Part shown: in pieces, positions 31,088 through 42,200 of the stretch
How the letters are laid out: each line of letters opens with the position of its first letter
How positions within the stretch are numbered: the stretch's first letter is position 1
Assembly (NCBI RefSeq): GCF_014529535.1
Contig: NW_023503656.1
Span: 248,001-312,000, forward strand
Source: Bradysia coprophila
Lineage: Eukaryota > Arthropoda > Insecta > Diptera > Sciaridae
Direction of reading: 5' to 3'
Length of the DNA stretch: 64,000 bases
Notes under the pieces: generated by a model
Databases searched by the model: none
The model's input: the letters and a program-made list of their open reading frames with translations, nothing else
What the model was told of the DNA's origin: nothing
Translations under genes and position numbers: made by a program

Positions 31088-31853
31088 ATGCGAAAATTGA
31101 CTATTACACGGCTGTTTACCCCCTGCGAAAGTGATCCATTACACTAGGGATATTTGGGGTTTATTATTGAAGTTGACAGTTCTTTCAAGTAAAATTTGCC
31201 TTGCTTTCATTTTATCTTTTTTGTAGAACGAATCGATCGATCGAAAAAGAATATAAGAAATGTCGTTAAAATAACATTTTTTTGATAAAAATATTGATCG
31301 ATGAACACAGTTATTTCAGAAAAACTTGTTACGCAAGTAATCTGGCTACAACATACTTTTAGACGAATTCGCAACACAGAATTGTCGGCCATATTTATTG
31401 TAAAAATAATTTTGATGTTCCGAAGTAACACTTTATGGCCTCACATTTCGTTGTATTTTTCACTTGTAACACTAAATGCTTTTGCTTATAGTACAAACAC
31501 TGCACTTTGTTGCACATTTTTTTGAAAACATTAAAAAGGACTAACAAAATAGTTGCACAAACAACGCGTCTTCATCGATACTATTGCGAAAAACTATTCA
31601 ATGTCAACATGTCACCAACGCAATTGTAACTACTGTTGCGACAATACTAATGTAACATGAGTGCTGTTTTCGGGATCAATTTTTTAGGAGACGTGTAGCG
31701 TGTGAGCCGATTTCGTCAGTACACTAGATTTGTTTGTAAACGTTTTATCGGAATGAACAGATTTATTTTTGTTTTGTTGGTGTTGGTTTATTGAGATACT
31801 GAATTTATGTAGAATTTCTGCAGAACAGCCGTGTAATAGTCAATTTTCGCATG
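31088..31853. mobile_element. TIR element, ~766 bp
   Basis: GCGAAAATTGACTATTACAC plus GGCTGTT at the left pairs with the complement at 31826-31853. Two overlapping 74-codon frames on opposite strands inside show no transposase motifs. Target duplication is not clear. Confidence 0.6.
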
Positions 31854-31873
31854 AGCAGGCAATAAACCAGAAT

Positions 31874-32114
31874 ACGTTGGATGCTGAGACGTAATTCATT
31901 GCTCTCGGACACAATTTTGTAGAACTCGCAAACTCACTCGTGTTTTTGAGCAACAAGCTTCGGTAACTGTTTTCTCGACAAGTGTAGTTGCATACTCTAC
32001 ACTTGCCTCGAAAACAGTTACCGAAGCTTGATGCTCAAAAACTTACTCGTGAGTTTGCTCGTATCACAAAATTGTGTCCTTGTGTAATGAATTACTTTCG
32101 CAGCATCCAACGTA
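31874..32114. mobile_element. ~240-bp foldback element
   Basis: The arms run from TACGTTGGATGCTGAGACGT to TCGCAGCATCCAACGTA. The inner arms TCGGTAACTGTTTTCGA are perfect, centre near 31993. No ORF. Confidence 0.75.
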
Positions 32115-32176
32115 ATCTACTATATCATTGTGATTAATGTGTAAAATAAGGAATCAAATGAAAGTTCTTCGGACAT

Positions 32177-35100
32177 GTCTACCGATTGTGTTGTTGTACT
32201 TAGTGTGAGTTACATTCAGTGAACTTTAATTTTGAAATATTCCTACAATTTCAATTCTTATAGAACTTAAGCTGTGTATCCATATCCGATGAAAGTTGTA
32301 TTTTAATTTCTGATGACGATGCTGAGTTAGATAAGGTGAGCATTTACTATGAATTTTGCCTGTAATTCATAAGATAAAACCTTTTCGAACGTCGGCTTAA
32401 TATGGCGGAAAACGTATGACATGTCAGCCGTCTGATTTTAATATTCATATTAAATAATTCAGTGATAAAAATCCGCCGTTACAACAAATTTTTATCTTCT
32501 AAATTTATTATTTCGAGTGTTTGAACTTATACACAAGAAATTATTTGTGTGACAGTGGATCTGTATAACGTAAAATGTGAAATAAATTCAAAAATTCGGA
32601 TATTACGGTGAAGTAAGTTCAGCTGGAAGAAAACGGTTTTTTATTTATTTACAACTCGATATGAATTCATGCTCTTGTCGAAGGCGCTTCCTGTGGCACG
32701 CAATGGTTTTGCTTGTTACTGTGCCCACACAATTTTCAATTTTGCCGACCCGAGTTTGACAGCCTATCTGAACTGTAATATCAAAAACAATTTGCATTTG
32801 CATTTGGTGTTGGCTGTGTGATTTATTTTGTGCCTTTTAGGCGAGTACATAGCTGAACGAAATACTTGCAAAATTGGCCCATGCAAAAAGTTGACAGAAA
32901 ATGTATGAGCTATCTGCCAAATATTCAAGGCTGTAAACTTTGGGGCCCAAAGTTTACAACCTTACCAAATATTTTGCAAGCTCGGTGTAACCTTGGTGTT
33001 TACATTGTGTTTGCAAAATATTTGACATTTGGCTCACATATTTTCCGTCATATTTTGCAAGCATTTTGCATTCCAATGAGTTTATATTTTATAAAGAGAC
33101 ACGACATTCTATTCTGTTTTATAGTTTTTTAGCTGTCGTGTATTTAGGTGGGATTGGAAAAACTCGTGTACTATGTACTATTGTTTTGTTTGTAATTTCA
33201 GTTGGAGAAATCGCTGGCCGTTTTCAAAGACGCGTTGTGTCATTTTTATGAAAATAACAAGAAAGTAATTGAAAATTTGACAGACTTAGCTGCAAAAATT
33301 TGCGACACAATATCACTGGTTAAATGTGTTGATGAGTGTGTAGTGAATGGACTACTGAAACTATATTTAATGGATTCAATCGTTAAGACAATCGGCGGAA
33401 AATATACAACCCATTTCAGGGTAATTTTTTTTTAAATGTTGCAGCCCCTCGGGGATATGGGATGTTGGGGGGTCTATGGAAAGAGGATGTCGAGCTGATC
33501 ATTTTCCTAGAAGAAATTTTTTCTCTAACTTGCGATCTGAGGGCGGTAGAGCTGCTTGAAGGCTCGAGGTCGAATTTTTTTAAATAGCTTTATCTCCAGT
33601 TATATAGAACCGATCTATCTGGTCTTGGTGCAGTTGTGTAGGTAATTGATGGAAGATTAAAACACAACACCAACCGATTCGGCCATGTCGGCTGTGGTGC
33701 CCATAATGGACATTTGAAGTACAAAAGTGTCTGTATCTCAAAACACCTCAATTTTTTTTCGCGTTTTTTTCGCTTAAAATGTAGCTTAGAACCTTCCCTA
33801 CAAAGCCTCAAAATATTACCAAGGCGCCGCACCTACAGCCCACAAAAACAGTTGAAGACCATTTTTCGAAGTCACCTTTGTATGACAAATATTCGATTAA
33901 ATGTTATGAAAACTGCCCTGCACTCATTCCTCTTCGATTTTAAATGACAAATATGCAGCTGGAGACCAAAACCAACAAATACTAACCGACTTTCGTAGAA
34001 ATATGTCGATTTTTTCAACATTTTGTCACCATCGGGAACACGTTTGATTCTGTGGAAGGTAGAAGTCAACATGAAGTGGTCGGTTGTTCACTCTATCTGG
34101 ATGCTAGACATCACAGCTTTACAACAAGCCCACATTCGATGCAACCGATCTGGTTATATTGGCTCTACCATGTCAAATGTATGAGAAAATAAATCTACTA
34201 CAGCGTACAGAGACCGTAAATTTTCTTAGTTGATGATCGTTGTGCCTACTGCAGGTGTATGCAAAATTTTTTGCTAAAAGTGTAATTTGAAGTGATTTTA
34301 TTTGATTTTCATTCGAAAAATTGGTAAATTACAAAGCCATATTGTTAATTAATGTTTCAGAAATTATCTCTACCGCAAATCGTTGTTGAAGCTTTGAATT
34401 GCTACATTCAAATTGATTATTCATGAAAATCAAATAAAATTAACAGTTCCAGAAGGAATTGAAAAATACGATAACCAGCCGGCAGAGTTACAAATGAAAA
34501 AAGTAAAGGCACTGATGGAAGAGAAACAACTGGAGATCGGTTCGGGTAAAGTAAAGGGAACAAGATTCGTAAAATTGTTACGAGGCATCGTAATTGCTAA
34601 TACAAACCGCTACTTACTACACATACCACGCAGAGGAGCAAGTTATGGAAAAGTAAGAAAGAACAAAGATAAGGACTCTTCGAAAATCACTGCAGCTGCT
34701 GCTAAACGCATTCGCGAATCATTCAAAAGAGGTGGCAAAAAAAATGGTTAAGGACACCATCGCGTCAGAACACAACGACAATGTCCTAGCTGAGCAAACT
34801 GTTCCCAAACGCATTCACAAAAGATATGGCCAGAAAGTAGTAAAAAAAAAACGTCAGGAAACAACGACAAAGGAATATGTCACTTCGGTGAATGACACAG
34901 CCAATCATCCGGAAACTTCAGAAAATGCCACAGCCAATCATCCGGAAACTTCAGAAAATGCCACAGCCAATCATCCGGAAACTTCAGAAAATGCCATAGC
35001 CAATCATCCGGAAACATCAAAAAATGCCACAGCCAATCATCCGGAAACTTCAGAAAATGCCACAGCCAATCATCAGGAAACTTCAGAAAATGCCACAGTC

Positions 35101-36028
35101 AATCATCAGAAAACTTCAGAAAATGCCACAGTCAATCATCCGAAAGCCTCAGAAAATGTAACAGCCAATGGGAAAAGTGAAACCGAAATGATAACTACTT
35201 TAGATGCAGTTGAAAATTGGAACAAAACTAGTAAATCATCAAATCATCAAAAGCCGTCACATACTTCGACCGAAAGACGATCCAAAAAGAAGGTTCAATT
35301 CAATTACCGCCTTCCGATCTGTATCATCCGAATGGATTGTTGAAAGAGTTCAAGTACTACGTATCCAGCGATTGGACATTCATTGTAGGCAGAAGAACAT
35401 GTATCCTTACATCAGAAGAAGTGCTGTTGACAGCATACGACTTAACGACGTTACACAAGGGTCAAATATCAGTAAATTGTATGAATTACATTCTGAACTA
35501 CACGATACCAACGAAACATTTAAATTTGAGCAGTTTCGCTGATGCGATTTTCAATGGTATTGACCCCTTGTCTATAAGCATTCATGGTAAATTGTGCTTT
35601 CTCCCGAGATTCGACCAATACTTACAACAATGGGTTTTGTTCGTAATTAACACTAAGAAATTTTCGATTTCTTACATCGGCGCAGACATGCTCCAACCTA
35701 GCATTCTCCACACAAAGTTGGATCCATTTCGCAAGTTTGTTGCAGAATATAATCGTAGTGACCGTCATAACAAGCTAATCGATGTCAGCTGTTGGATATC
35801 AGCAATCCTTGCTGACGACATATTCTCATCACCTTGCGACTCTGGCATAGCGATTATAAAGTTCTTCAGCTGTCTGAAGATATGACGGGAAAATGCCTAA
35901 AATGTGGAAACGATGATGATACATCTGCTAGCACAACCATATCATGGTCGCAGTGTGACGCATGCGAACGTTGGATTCATGATGAGTGTTATACATTAAT
36001 TGAGTCGAAATGCCCATTGTGCAGGTAA
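32177..36028 (+). pseudogene. Decayed gene: SIM-like N-terminus, Ulp1-like domain, PHD-like finger
   Basis: Proposed exons: 32177-~32206 (MSTDCVVVLS, before GTGAGT), ~32262-32333 (ending ISDDDAELDK before GTGAGC), 33202-~33420 (LEKSLAVFKDALCHFYENN and on), and 34361 onward. Splice sites look normal. Two hydrophobic-acidic motifs (CVVVLS, CILISDDD) resemble SUMO-interaction motifs. 34900-35165 encodes an 11-residue repeat. 35320-35880 encodes a Ulp1/SENP-like fold: WTFIVGRRT, LTTLHKGQISVNCMNYILN, QQWVLFVINTKKFSISYIG, PCDSGIAIIKF. The expected HW and DCG catalytic signatures are QW and DSG. 35900-36028 is a PHD-like finger (CLKC, QCDACERWIHDEC, CPLC). Frame breaks occur near 34415, in an A8 run at 34737-34744, at a CAATT duplication near 35295, and near 35860. 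It may be a decayed host gene or a transposon-borne gene. Not tied to a named gene. Confidence 0.5.
34900..35165 (+). repeat. 33-bp coding minisatellite
   Basis: About eight in-frame units encode variants of NATANHPETSE. Differences are mainly single substitutions (P/Q, T/K, A/V). The repeat stays in frame although the surrounding ORF is broken. Confidence 0.9.
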
Positions 36029-36039
36029 ATTAAAATTTT

Positions 36040-37505
36040 CATTTCTACTCTAATTTCTCAAACTTTTTGAATTTTCTTCTTTTTTTCCTAAACTTTTTGC
36101 ATTTTCTTCTTTTTTTCTTAAACTTTTTGCATTTTCTTCTTTTTTTCTTAAACTTTTTGCATTTTCTTCTTTTTTTCTTAAACTTTTTGTATTTTTACAT
36201 TAATTTCTCAAACTTTTTAAATTTTCTTCTTTTTTTCTTAAACTTTTTGCATTTTCTTCTTTTTAGCCCCGTACGAAGTACGAAGGGGCTTATAGGATTA
36301 CGATGCCGTGTGTAATTGATGGAATTCGAAGCAGACGGTAAGGGCAAAGTGTTTGCCTATGTTCATAGATAACGAATCCGCAATAAAAATTTTGTCCGTC
36401 CGTCCGTCCGTCTGTCACGTCGATATCTGGAGTAAATCAAATCCGATTTCAAAAATTTTTTTTTCCCTGAAAGATAGTCAAAATAGTGAGGCTAAGTTCG
36501 AAGATGGGCGATTTTGGGTCGACCCTTCCGGAGCTGGGGCCCAATAAGTGCCTAACTGTTTTTCGACGATATCTCCAGACATTTAAGCACTACACTTGTA
36601 AGTGATACGTCAAATGAAAGGTATTTACAATACCGATCGACAAAAAAAAAGTTTATGAAAATTGGATGACCGACTCGTGAGTTAGACCCCTTGGTGTGAA
36701 CTAGGTACAGGGCGGCAAGCCGTTTTTACTTGTAGGTTGGCCAAATTTGAACGTATTTAGATGGATTTTGCTTTATTAGATAGGTATTGACCGTACCAAT
36801 CAGGGAAAAAAAAGTTTATGAAATTCGATTCACCGGAGCGTGAGCTAGGTCTCTTGGAGTGAGCTTATATATGGCTACTCGACCGTACAGTGAAGGTGGT
36901 GTTTTTTGTTAATATCTCGAGTAAACTTTGACCGAATTTCAATTTTTTTTTGTTTGAAAGGTACTAACGAATGTAAAGCAGCCGTACTACTTTCCACCTC
37001 CTAACAAAATGCCATTTTGGATTTTTGTAAAATCAATATAAATCGGTGAAAATGATACTTACTTAATTTTAGGTCAATTCGAAATTTGTGTTACATTTGA
37101 AAGGAACGTCGTACGGGGCTTCGTAATTGCGCTATGCGCAATTTTTAAGACGTACACATTTCATAAGAATTTTACTTTACCGACGTTTACGGGCGCAGTA
37201 GGCTTACGGTAAGAGTAGGGCGACGGACGAACTAGGGTCACGTACGCAATAGATGTACGGGTTCGTACGGGGCTCAGTCGCAGCAAACGCTCCGACTGTT
37301 CTGACGGCTCGTTTTCTTAAACTTTTTGCATTTTCTTCTTTTTTTCTTAAACTTTTTGCATTTTCTTCTTTTTTTCTTAAACTTTTTGTATTTTTACATT
37401 AATTTCTTAAACTTTTTGCATTTTCTTCTTTTTTTCTTAAACTTTTTGCATTTTCTACTTTTTTTCCTAAAACTTTTTGTATTTTTACGTTAATTTCTTA
37501 AACTT
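36040..37505. repeat. 30-bp minisatellite split by a Helentron-like insertion
   Basis: Units of TTCTTAAACTTTTTGCATTT plus TCTTCTTTTT repeat in 36050-36264 and 37312-37505. They are continuous once 36265-37311 is removed. This gives an empty-site reference for the inserted element. Confidence 0.9.
36265..37311 (+). mobile_element. Helentron/DINE-like element E3 with resolved boundaries
   Basis: Begins AGCCCCGTACGAAGTACGAA (a hairpin with the following GGGGCT) and ends CGACTGTTCTGACGGCTCG. The minisatellite unit has seven T at the target; the occupied site has five T before and four after, i.e. two extra T, consistent with a TT duplication or T-T insertion. The core holds fewer and more diverged repeats than E1 or E4. 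An internal hairpin AATTGCGCTATGCGCAATT is present. (TCCG)n near 36393. Confidence 0.75.
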
Positions 37506-37603
37506 TTTTTTAATGTTAATGAACTATATTGTCACCGAATATCAAAATGTGCAATACAAGGAAATAAAATAAATTTTCATTTAACTGACTTTATAGACGT
37601 TTT

Positions 37604-39111
37604 ATAGACATAACTGTTGATGAAGTCAAAGCTGCAGTAGCCGAGATGAAAAACAAAAAGTCTCCCGGAGAAGATGGTGTTCCAGTGGAAGCCATTAAAC
37701 TAGGTGGAGACTCCTTATTAAAGGCAATCACGGCTTTGTTTAATCAATGTCTTCAATGGGAAGAAGTACCAGAAGCCTGGGAAAATGCGGTAATTACATT
37801 GCTGCATAAAAAAGGAGACATAACAAAACTGGAAAATTACCGACCCATAAGCCTATTGTCAACACTCTACAAGTTGTTTATGAAAATCATTACGAAGAGG
37901 AACACTAACAAGTTCGACTTCTACCAACCTGTTGAACAAGCTGCTTTCAGATCTGGTTTCAGCACAAACGACCATTTGCAGGTGATGAGAACGCTTATTG
38001 AGAAGTGTCGTGAATACAACATCGACATAGTCTTGCTATTCATAGACTTCGAAAAAGCTTTCGATTCAGTGGAAACATGGTCGATATTGGACGCATTAGA
38101 CGAATGTAGAGTAGACTCAAGGTACTCCAACACAATTCGATATGTGTACAAAAATGCTACTTCATGTATAAAACTCCATAAGAGCACGGAGAAATTCAGA
38201 ATTGGCCGAGGTGTAAGGCAGGGTGACACCATTTCACCGAAATTATTCACGGCGATTCTGCAGAGTATTTTTAGGAAGTTAAACTGGAGTAAAATGGGAA
38301 TAAAGATAAATGGAGAGTACCTGAGCAATCTCCGCTTCGCTGATGACATTGTACCGATAGCAGCGAATATAGGTCAGGCTCAGCTTATGCTACAACAGTT
38401 AAGTGAAGAGGCAAGCAAAGTTGGCCTCAAGATGAACTTATCGAAAACAAAAGTCATGACCAACATCGGGGACGATAGAGAAATCAAAATTGGTGACACT
38501 GTCATTGAACGAGTCGACAGCTATGTATATCTAGGACATAAACTGAAGTTAGGTCTGGACAACCAAACTGCAGAAATAAGACGAAGAATTGGTCTTGCAT
38601 GGGCAGCGTTCGGAAAACTCAGACTAATTTTCAAAAGCAAAATGAATAATAGTCTGAAACGCAAAGTTTTCGACACTTGTGTCCTTCCAGTGCTCACTTA
38701 TGGAGCGGAAACGTTAACTTTAACAAAAGCATCCGAAGATAAATTGAGAGTGACACAAAGAGCCATGGAACGGAGTATGCTCGGAATAAGACTCAGAGAC
38801 AGAATGACGAATCAATGGATTCGACAACAAACCAGGGTCGTTGATGTCATGGAAAGAATAGCATCTCTGAAATGGAGCTGGGCGGGACATATTGCAAGAA
38901 GGACAGACGAACGTTGGACCAAAAAGATCATGAACTGGCGACCATATAAAAGACGAGCTATAGGTAGACCACCAGAGAGATGGACAAACGGAATTAAGAA
39001 TATTGCAGGTACAAACTGGCAGCAAATGGCAATGGATCGTACGAAATGGAAAGAAGTTGGAGAGGCCTACATCCAGCAGTGGATAGAAACAGGCTGAAAA
39101 AGAAGAAGAAG
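37604..39111 (+). pseudogene. 5'-truncated RTE copy with intact RT frame
   Basis: ATAGACGTTTT duplicated at 37593-37603 and 39112-39122 marks a clean insertion. The frame is uninterrupted from the truncation point (DITVDEVKAAV) to the natural stop; 37646-39097 gives 483 aa. All RT motifs are present: YRPISLLSTLYK, FIDFEKAFDSV, GRGVRQGDT, FADD, and the WTKKIMNWRPYK C-terminus absent from the full-length copy. The endonuclease and 5' UTR are missing, so it cannot mobilise itself. The lack of mutations indicates a young insertion. Confidence 0.92.
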
Positions 39112-39122
39112 ATAGACGTTTT

Positions 39123-39339
39123 TTTTGTTTTCGTTCCGAAACAAATAGAAATGGTCGAAGAAGGTAATAATTTTATCACGAAAAGTAGTTTTGCGATCAA
39201 ATTTGGTTTTCCTTGCACTTCCACTTCCACTTCCTTATGATTTCATACTATTTCTGCTGCACAATAAATGACCAGCTCTCACTAGAAATTTTTAAAGAGG
39301 CGAGTTTCAGATTCTAGTCTACAAGGGTCCTAAAAAGTT
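39123..39339. other. Short gene-free spacer
   Basis: Nothing recognised. Confidence 0.4.
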
Positions 39340-40160
39340 GCTTTTCAATTCTTCAGTAAACGACCAAATTTTCGTCGATTTCACTTAACTTTTGAGTTTA
39401 GTAAACGACGAAAGTTTGGACAACGAAATATTGGTCGATTTCACTTTCAACTTTTGAATTCTTCAGTAAACGACCAGATTTTGGTCAACCAAATTTTGGT
39501 CGATTTCACTTTCAACTTTTGAATTCTTCAGTAAACGACCAAATTTTGGTCGATTTCACTTAACTTTTGAATTCTTCAGTAAACGACCAAATTTTGGTCA
39601 ACCAAATTTTGGTCAACCAAATTTTGGTCGATTTCACTTAACTTTTGAATTCTTCAGTAAACGACCAAATTTTGGTCAACCAAATTTTGGTCGATTTCAC
39701 TTAACTTTTGAATTCGACCAAATTTTGGTCAACCAAGTTTTGGGTCAACCAAATTTTTGTCGATTTCACTTAACTTTTGAATTCTTCAGTAAGCGACCAA
39801 ATTTTGGTTAACCAAATTTTGGTCGATTTCACTTAACTTTTGAATTCTTCAGTAAACGACCAAATTTTGGTCGATTTCACTTAACTTTTGAATTCTTCAG
39901 TAAACGACCAAATTTTGGTCAACCAAATTTTGGTCGACAAAATTTTGGTCGACCAAAAATGTTGTTGATTCTTCTAATGGAAAACACAAGCAAAAATCGA
40001 CCAATTCTTGGTCGACCAAAAATGTTGTTTATTCTTCTAATGGAAAGCACATAGCAAATTTTGGTCGACCAAAAATGTTGTTTCAACATCTAGCCAAGGC
40101 TAGATGAGGCTACTTTGAAAATTTTTTGGTCGACGAAATTTTGGTCGAAACTTCACTGTA
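39340..40160. repeat. Modular repeat built from AAATTTTGGTC units
   Basis: Two modules, AAATTTTGGTCAACC (15 bp) and GATTTCACTTAACTTTTGAA plus TTCTTCAGTAAACGACC, are repeated in varying numbers. The right end (39950-40160) changes to TTTTGGTCGACCAAAAATGT modules. No ORF. Confidence 0.85.
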
Positions 40161-40210
40161 ATTACGTGTAGCGTCAAATTTTAAGTTTTATGTCTTAACG
40201 TTTCAGTCTT
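40161..40210 (+). repeat. Partial 176-bp satellite unit (left flank of the triple array)
   Basis: Matches the end of the 176-bp unit (GTGTAGCGTCAAATT, TTATGTCTTAACGTTTCAGT) and breaks at CAGTCTT. Confidence 0.8.
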
Positions 40211-42200
40211 CTATAATATAAAACACAAAGACGGTGCACCACGCTTCACCTCGGTGCAATACGCTTCACCTCGGTGCACTACGGCTCACCTCGGTGCACC
40301 AAGGACTACCTGATGAATCAGTGGACGGAACCCGCTAGGGTGTCTTTCTAAAACGACGGGTCAGCGAAAAAGTTCTTCGAATGCGCCCCAAGCTACGGTG
40401 TGGCAGACTTCTTTACTTTAAACACAGTGGTACCTCGGCCTCCGATTTGTCAGTGGGACACACATCCGAGGATGTCTTTCAAAAACAACACAGCCGTCGA
40501 ACAGTAAGGAGCCGTCCACGCCAAAGACAAAAAATTGTTTACTCACAAGTCTTGTTCCATCTAAGTAAAACGAAGCTTAACTTACGTATTTGAAATTTCA
40601 CAGTGTAGGAACAGATATTCCAAGCGATTTTCTGATATTGTATCAATTGAATTGTACAATTAAAGTCACTCATACCTCTTCAATTGGCTTGAGTTGTTTT
40701 TTGGGTACTCATACCAATATCATACGTGTCCACAAAAAACTAACCACGGGTTAATATTTATCGGACTTCCCTTAGCTTATCTATCGTGTAGGCGACCCAA
40801 ACTTCTCAGACGTAAATTGGCACAAATGACACGCATTAGAAAAATCAAAGTATGTTGTTAAATATTATGAGTTTACAAAAAGATTTACTTTCGATTCAGC
40901 TGTCGAAAATACAAGATAATTTAAAAAAACAAAATAAAATTGTGTCGCGTGGACAGAAACTTTTTAGAAAACTAACAGGTATCCGGCGGGCGCTGAAGAT
41001 TTTTTATAGAAACTGACAGTAATTCAGCCGTCACGTTGGGCGGATGACCTTTATTGTATGAAAGTAGCCTTTGACTTGGGTGGGCCGACACAAAATTTTT
41101 CTTCCACACACGCCTATGCGCTGATACATGGCCATGTAAACGTTAGTACATAAGGAACTCAAAAAGTAGTCCTTAGAAAACTGACTCCCAATGTTTATTA
41201 TGTTTAAATCACGATTGTTATATTCAATGCAATGGGATGCAATATCGAAGAACATAACAAACCTAACGTCACCTTGCGATTTCAAACTTATATAAAATCA
41301 TATCTTTGGTAAAAGCTACAAGATACATATCAAAAGTCCTTATTTAGATTGAGAATATTTTTCACATACTACCTATGATAATGCCTTTTTTATTGATTGA
41401 ATAGACAATCAGACAATAAAGGTCAAACGAAGGATTGGTATTGGATGGGCAACGTTCGGAAAACTTAGTATGATTTTTAAAAGCAATATGAAAAACAGTG
41501 GTGAAGAGGAAAATTGTTGATTCGTGTGTCCTACCGACGCTGACGTATAGAGCAGAAACGTTAACACTAACGAAAGCATCCGAGAACAAGGTCAGAGTTG
41601 CACAAAGAGCAATGGAATATAGCATGCTTGGGATTTCCCTTAGAGATAAAATCGCGAATCAGTGGATTCGGCAATAAACGAAAGTCGTAGACGTGATGGA
41701 ATAGATAGCATCATTGGGCATGACACATTGCGAGAATGACAGCTGACCGTTCGACCAAAACCATAATGAATTGGAGACCACCAATGGCACAACCAATATG
41801 CAGGCCACGAGAAAGATGGACGAACTCCGATCAAGTTAATGGTGGGGACAAACTGGCAGTGAATGGCAATGGATCGTTCAGAATTGAAAACAAAAGATGG
41901 GGTCTACATTCAGCAGTGAATGTCAACAAGATGATTAAGAAGAAAACGAAGAATTCGCAAATCATGGTCAGAGGCCTTAGCAGGAAAATCTATCGATATA
42001 AAAAGGCATTATCATAGTTAGTATGTGAAAAATATTCTCAATCTAAATAAGGACTTTTAATATGTATTTTGTAGGTCTTACCAAAGAGATGATTTTATAT
42101 AAGTTTGACGTTAGGTGTGAGTTAGTTGTGTCCGTTATTAAATAAAATTAAAATTAATATCATCAGTACAGCCCGGCCGAAGGCCGGGAATCAGTGCTAG
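40211..42200 (+). mobile_element. Tandem array unit 1 (1,990 bp)
   Basis: Order: CTATAATATAAAACACAAAG start; three 20-bp CACCACGCTTCACCTCGGTG-type repeats; a conserved GC-rich segment (AACCCGCTAGGGTGTCTTTC); a ~700-bp non-coding body; an inverted arm (41263-41393); a degenerate RTE RT-C-terminal fragment (~41401-41952); the opposite arm (~41999-42115); then TTAAAATTAATATCATCAGT and a hairpin CCCGGCCGAAGGCCGGG. The RTE part has several stops. Possibly a foldback or retroelement derivative invaded by RTE before tandem amplification. Confidence 0.75.

Noticed and set aside
31207..31525. Possible transposase inside the 31-kb TIR element
   Set aside because: Only overlapping 74-codon frames with no DDE or zinc-finger motif.
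36067..36315. 82-residue Phe/Leu-rich membrane protein
   Set aside because: Translation of the TTCTTAAACTTTTTGCATTT minisatellite; the period is a multiple of three so it stays open.
40300..40370. Hammerhead ribozyme (CTGATGA at 40310) in the array units
   Set aside because: No GAAA partner with a supporting stem II; CTGATGAATCAG is a simple hairpin, and the motif is not kept in units 2 and 3.
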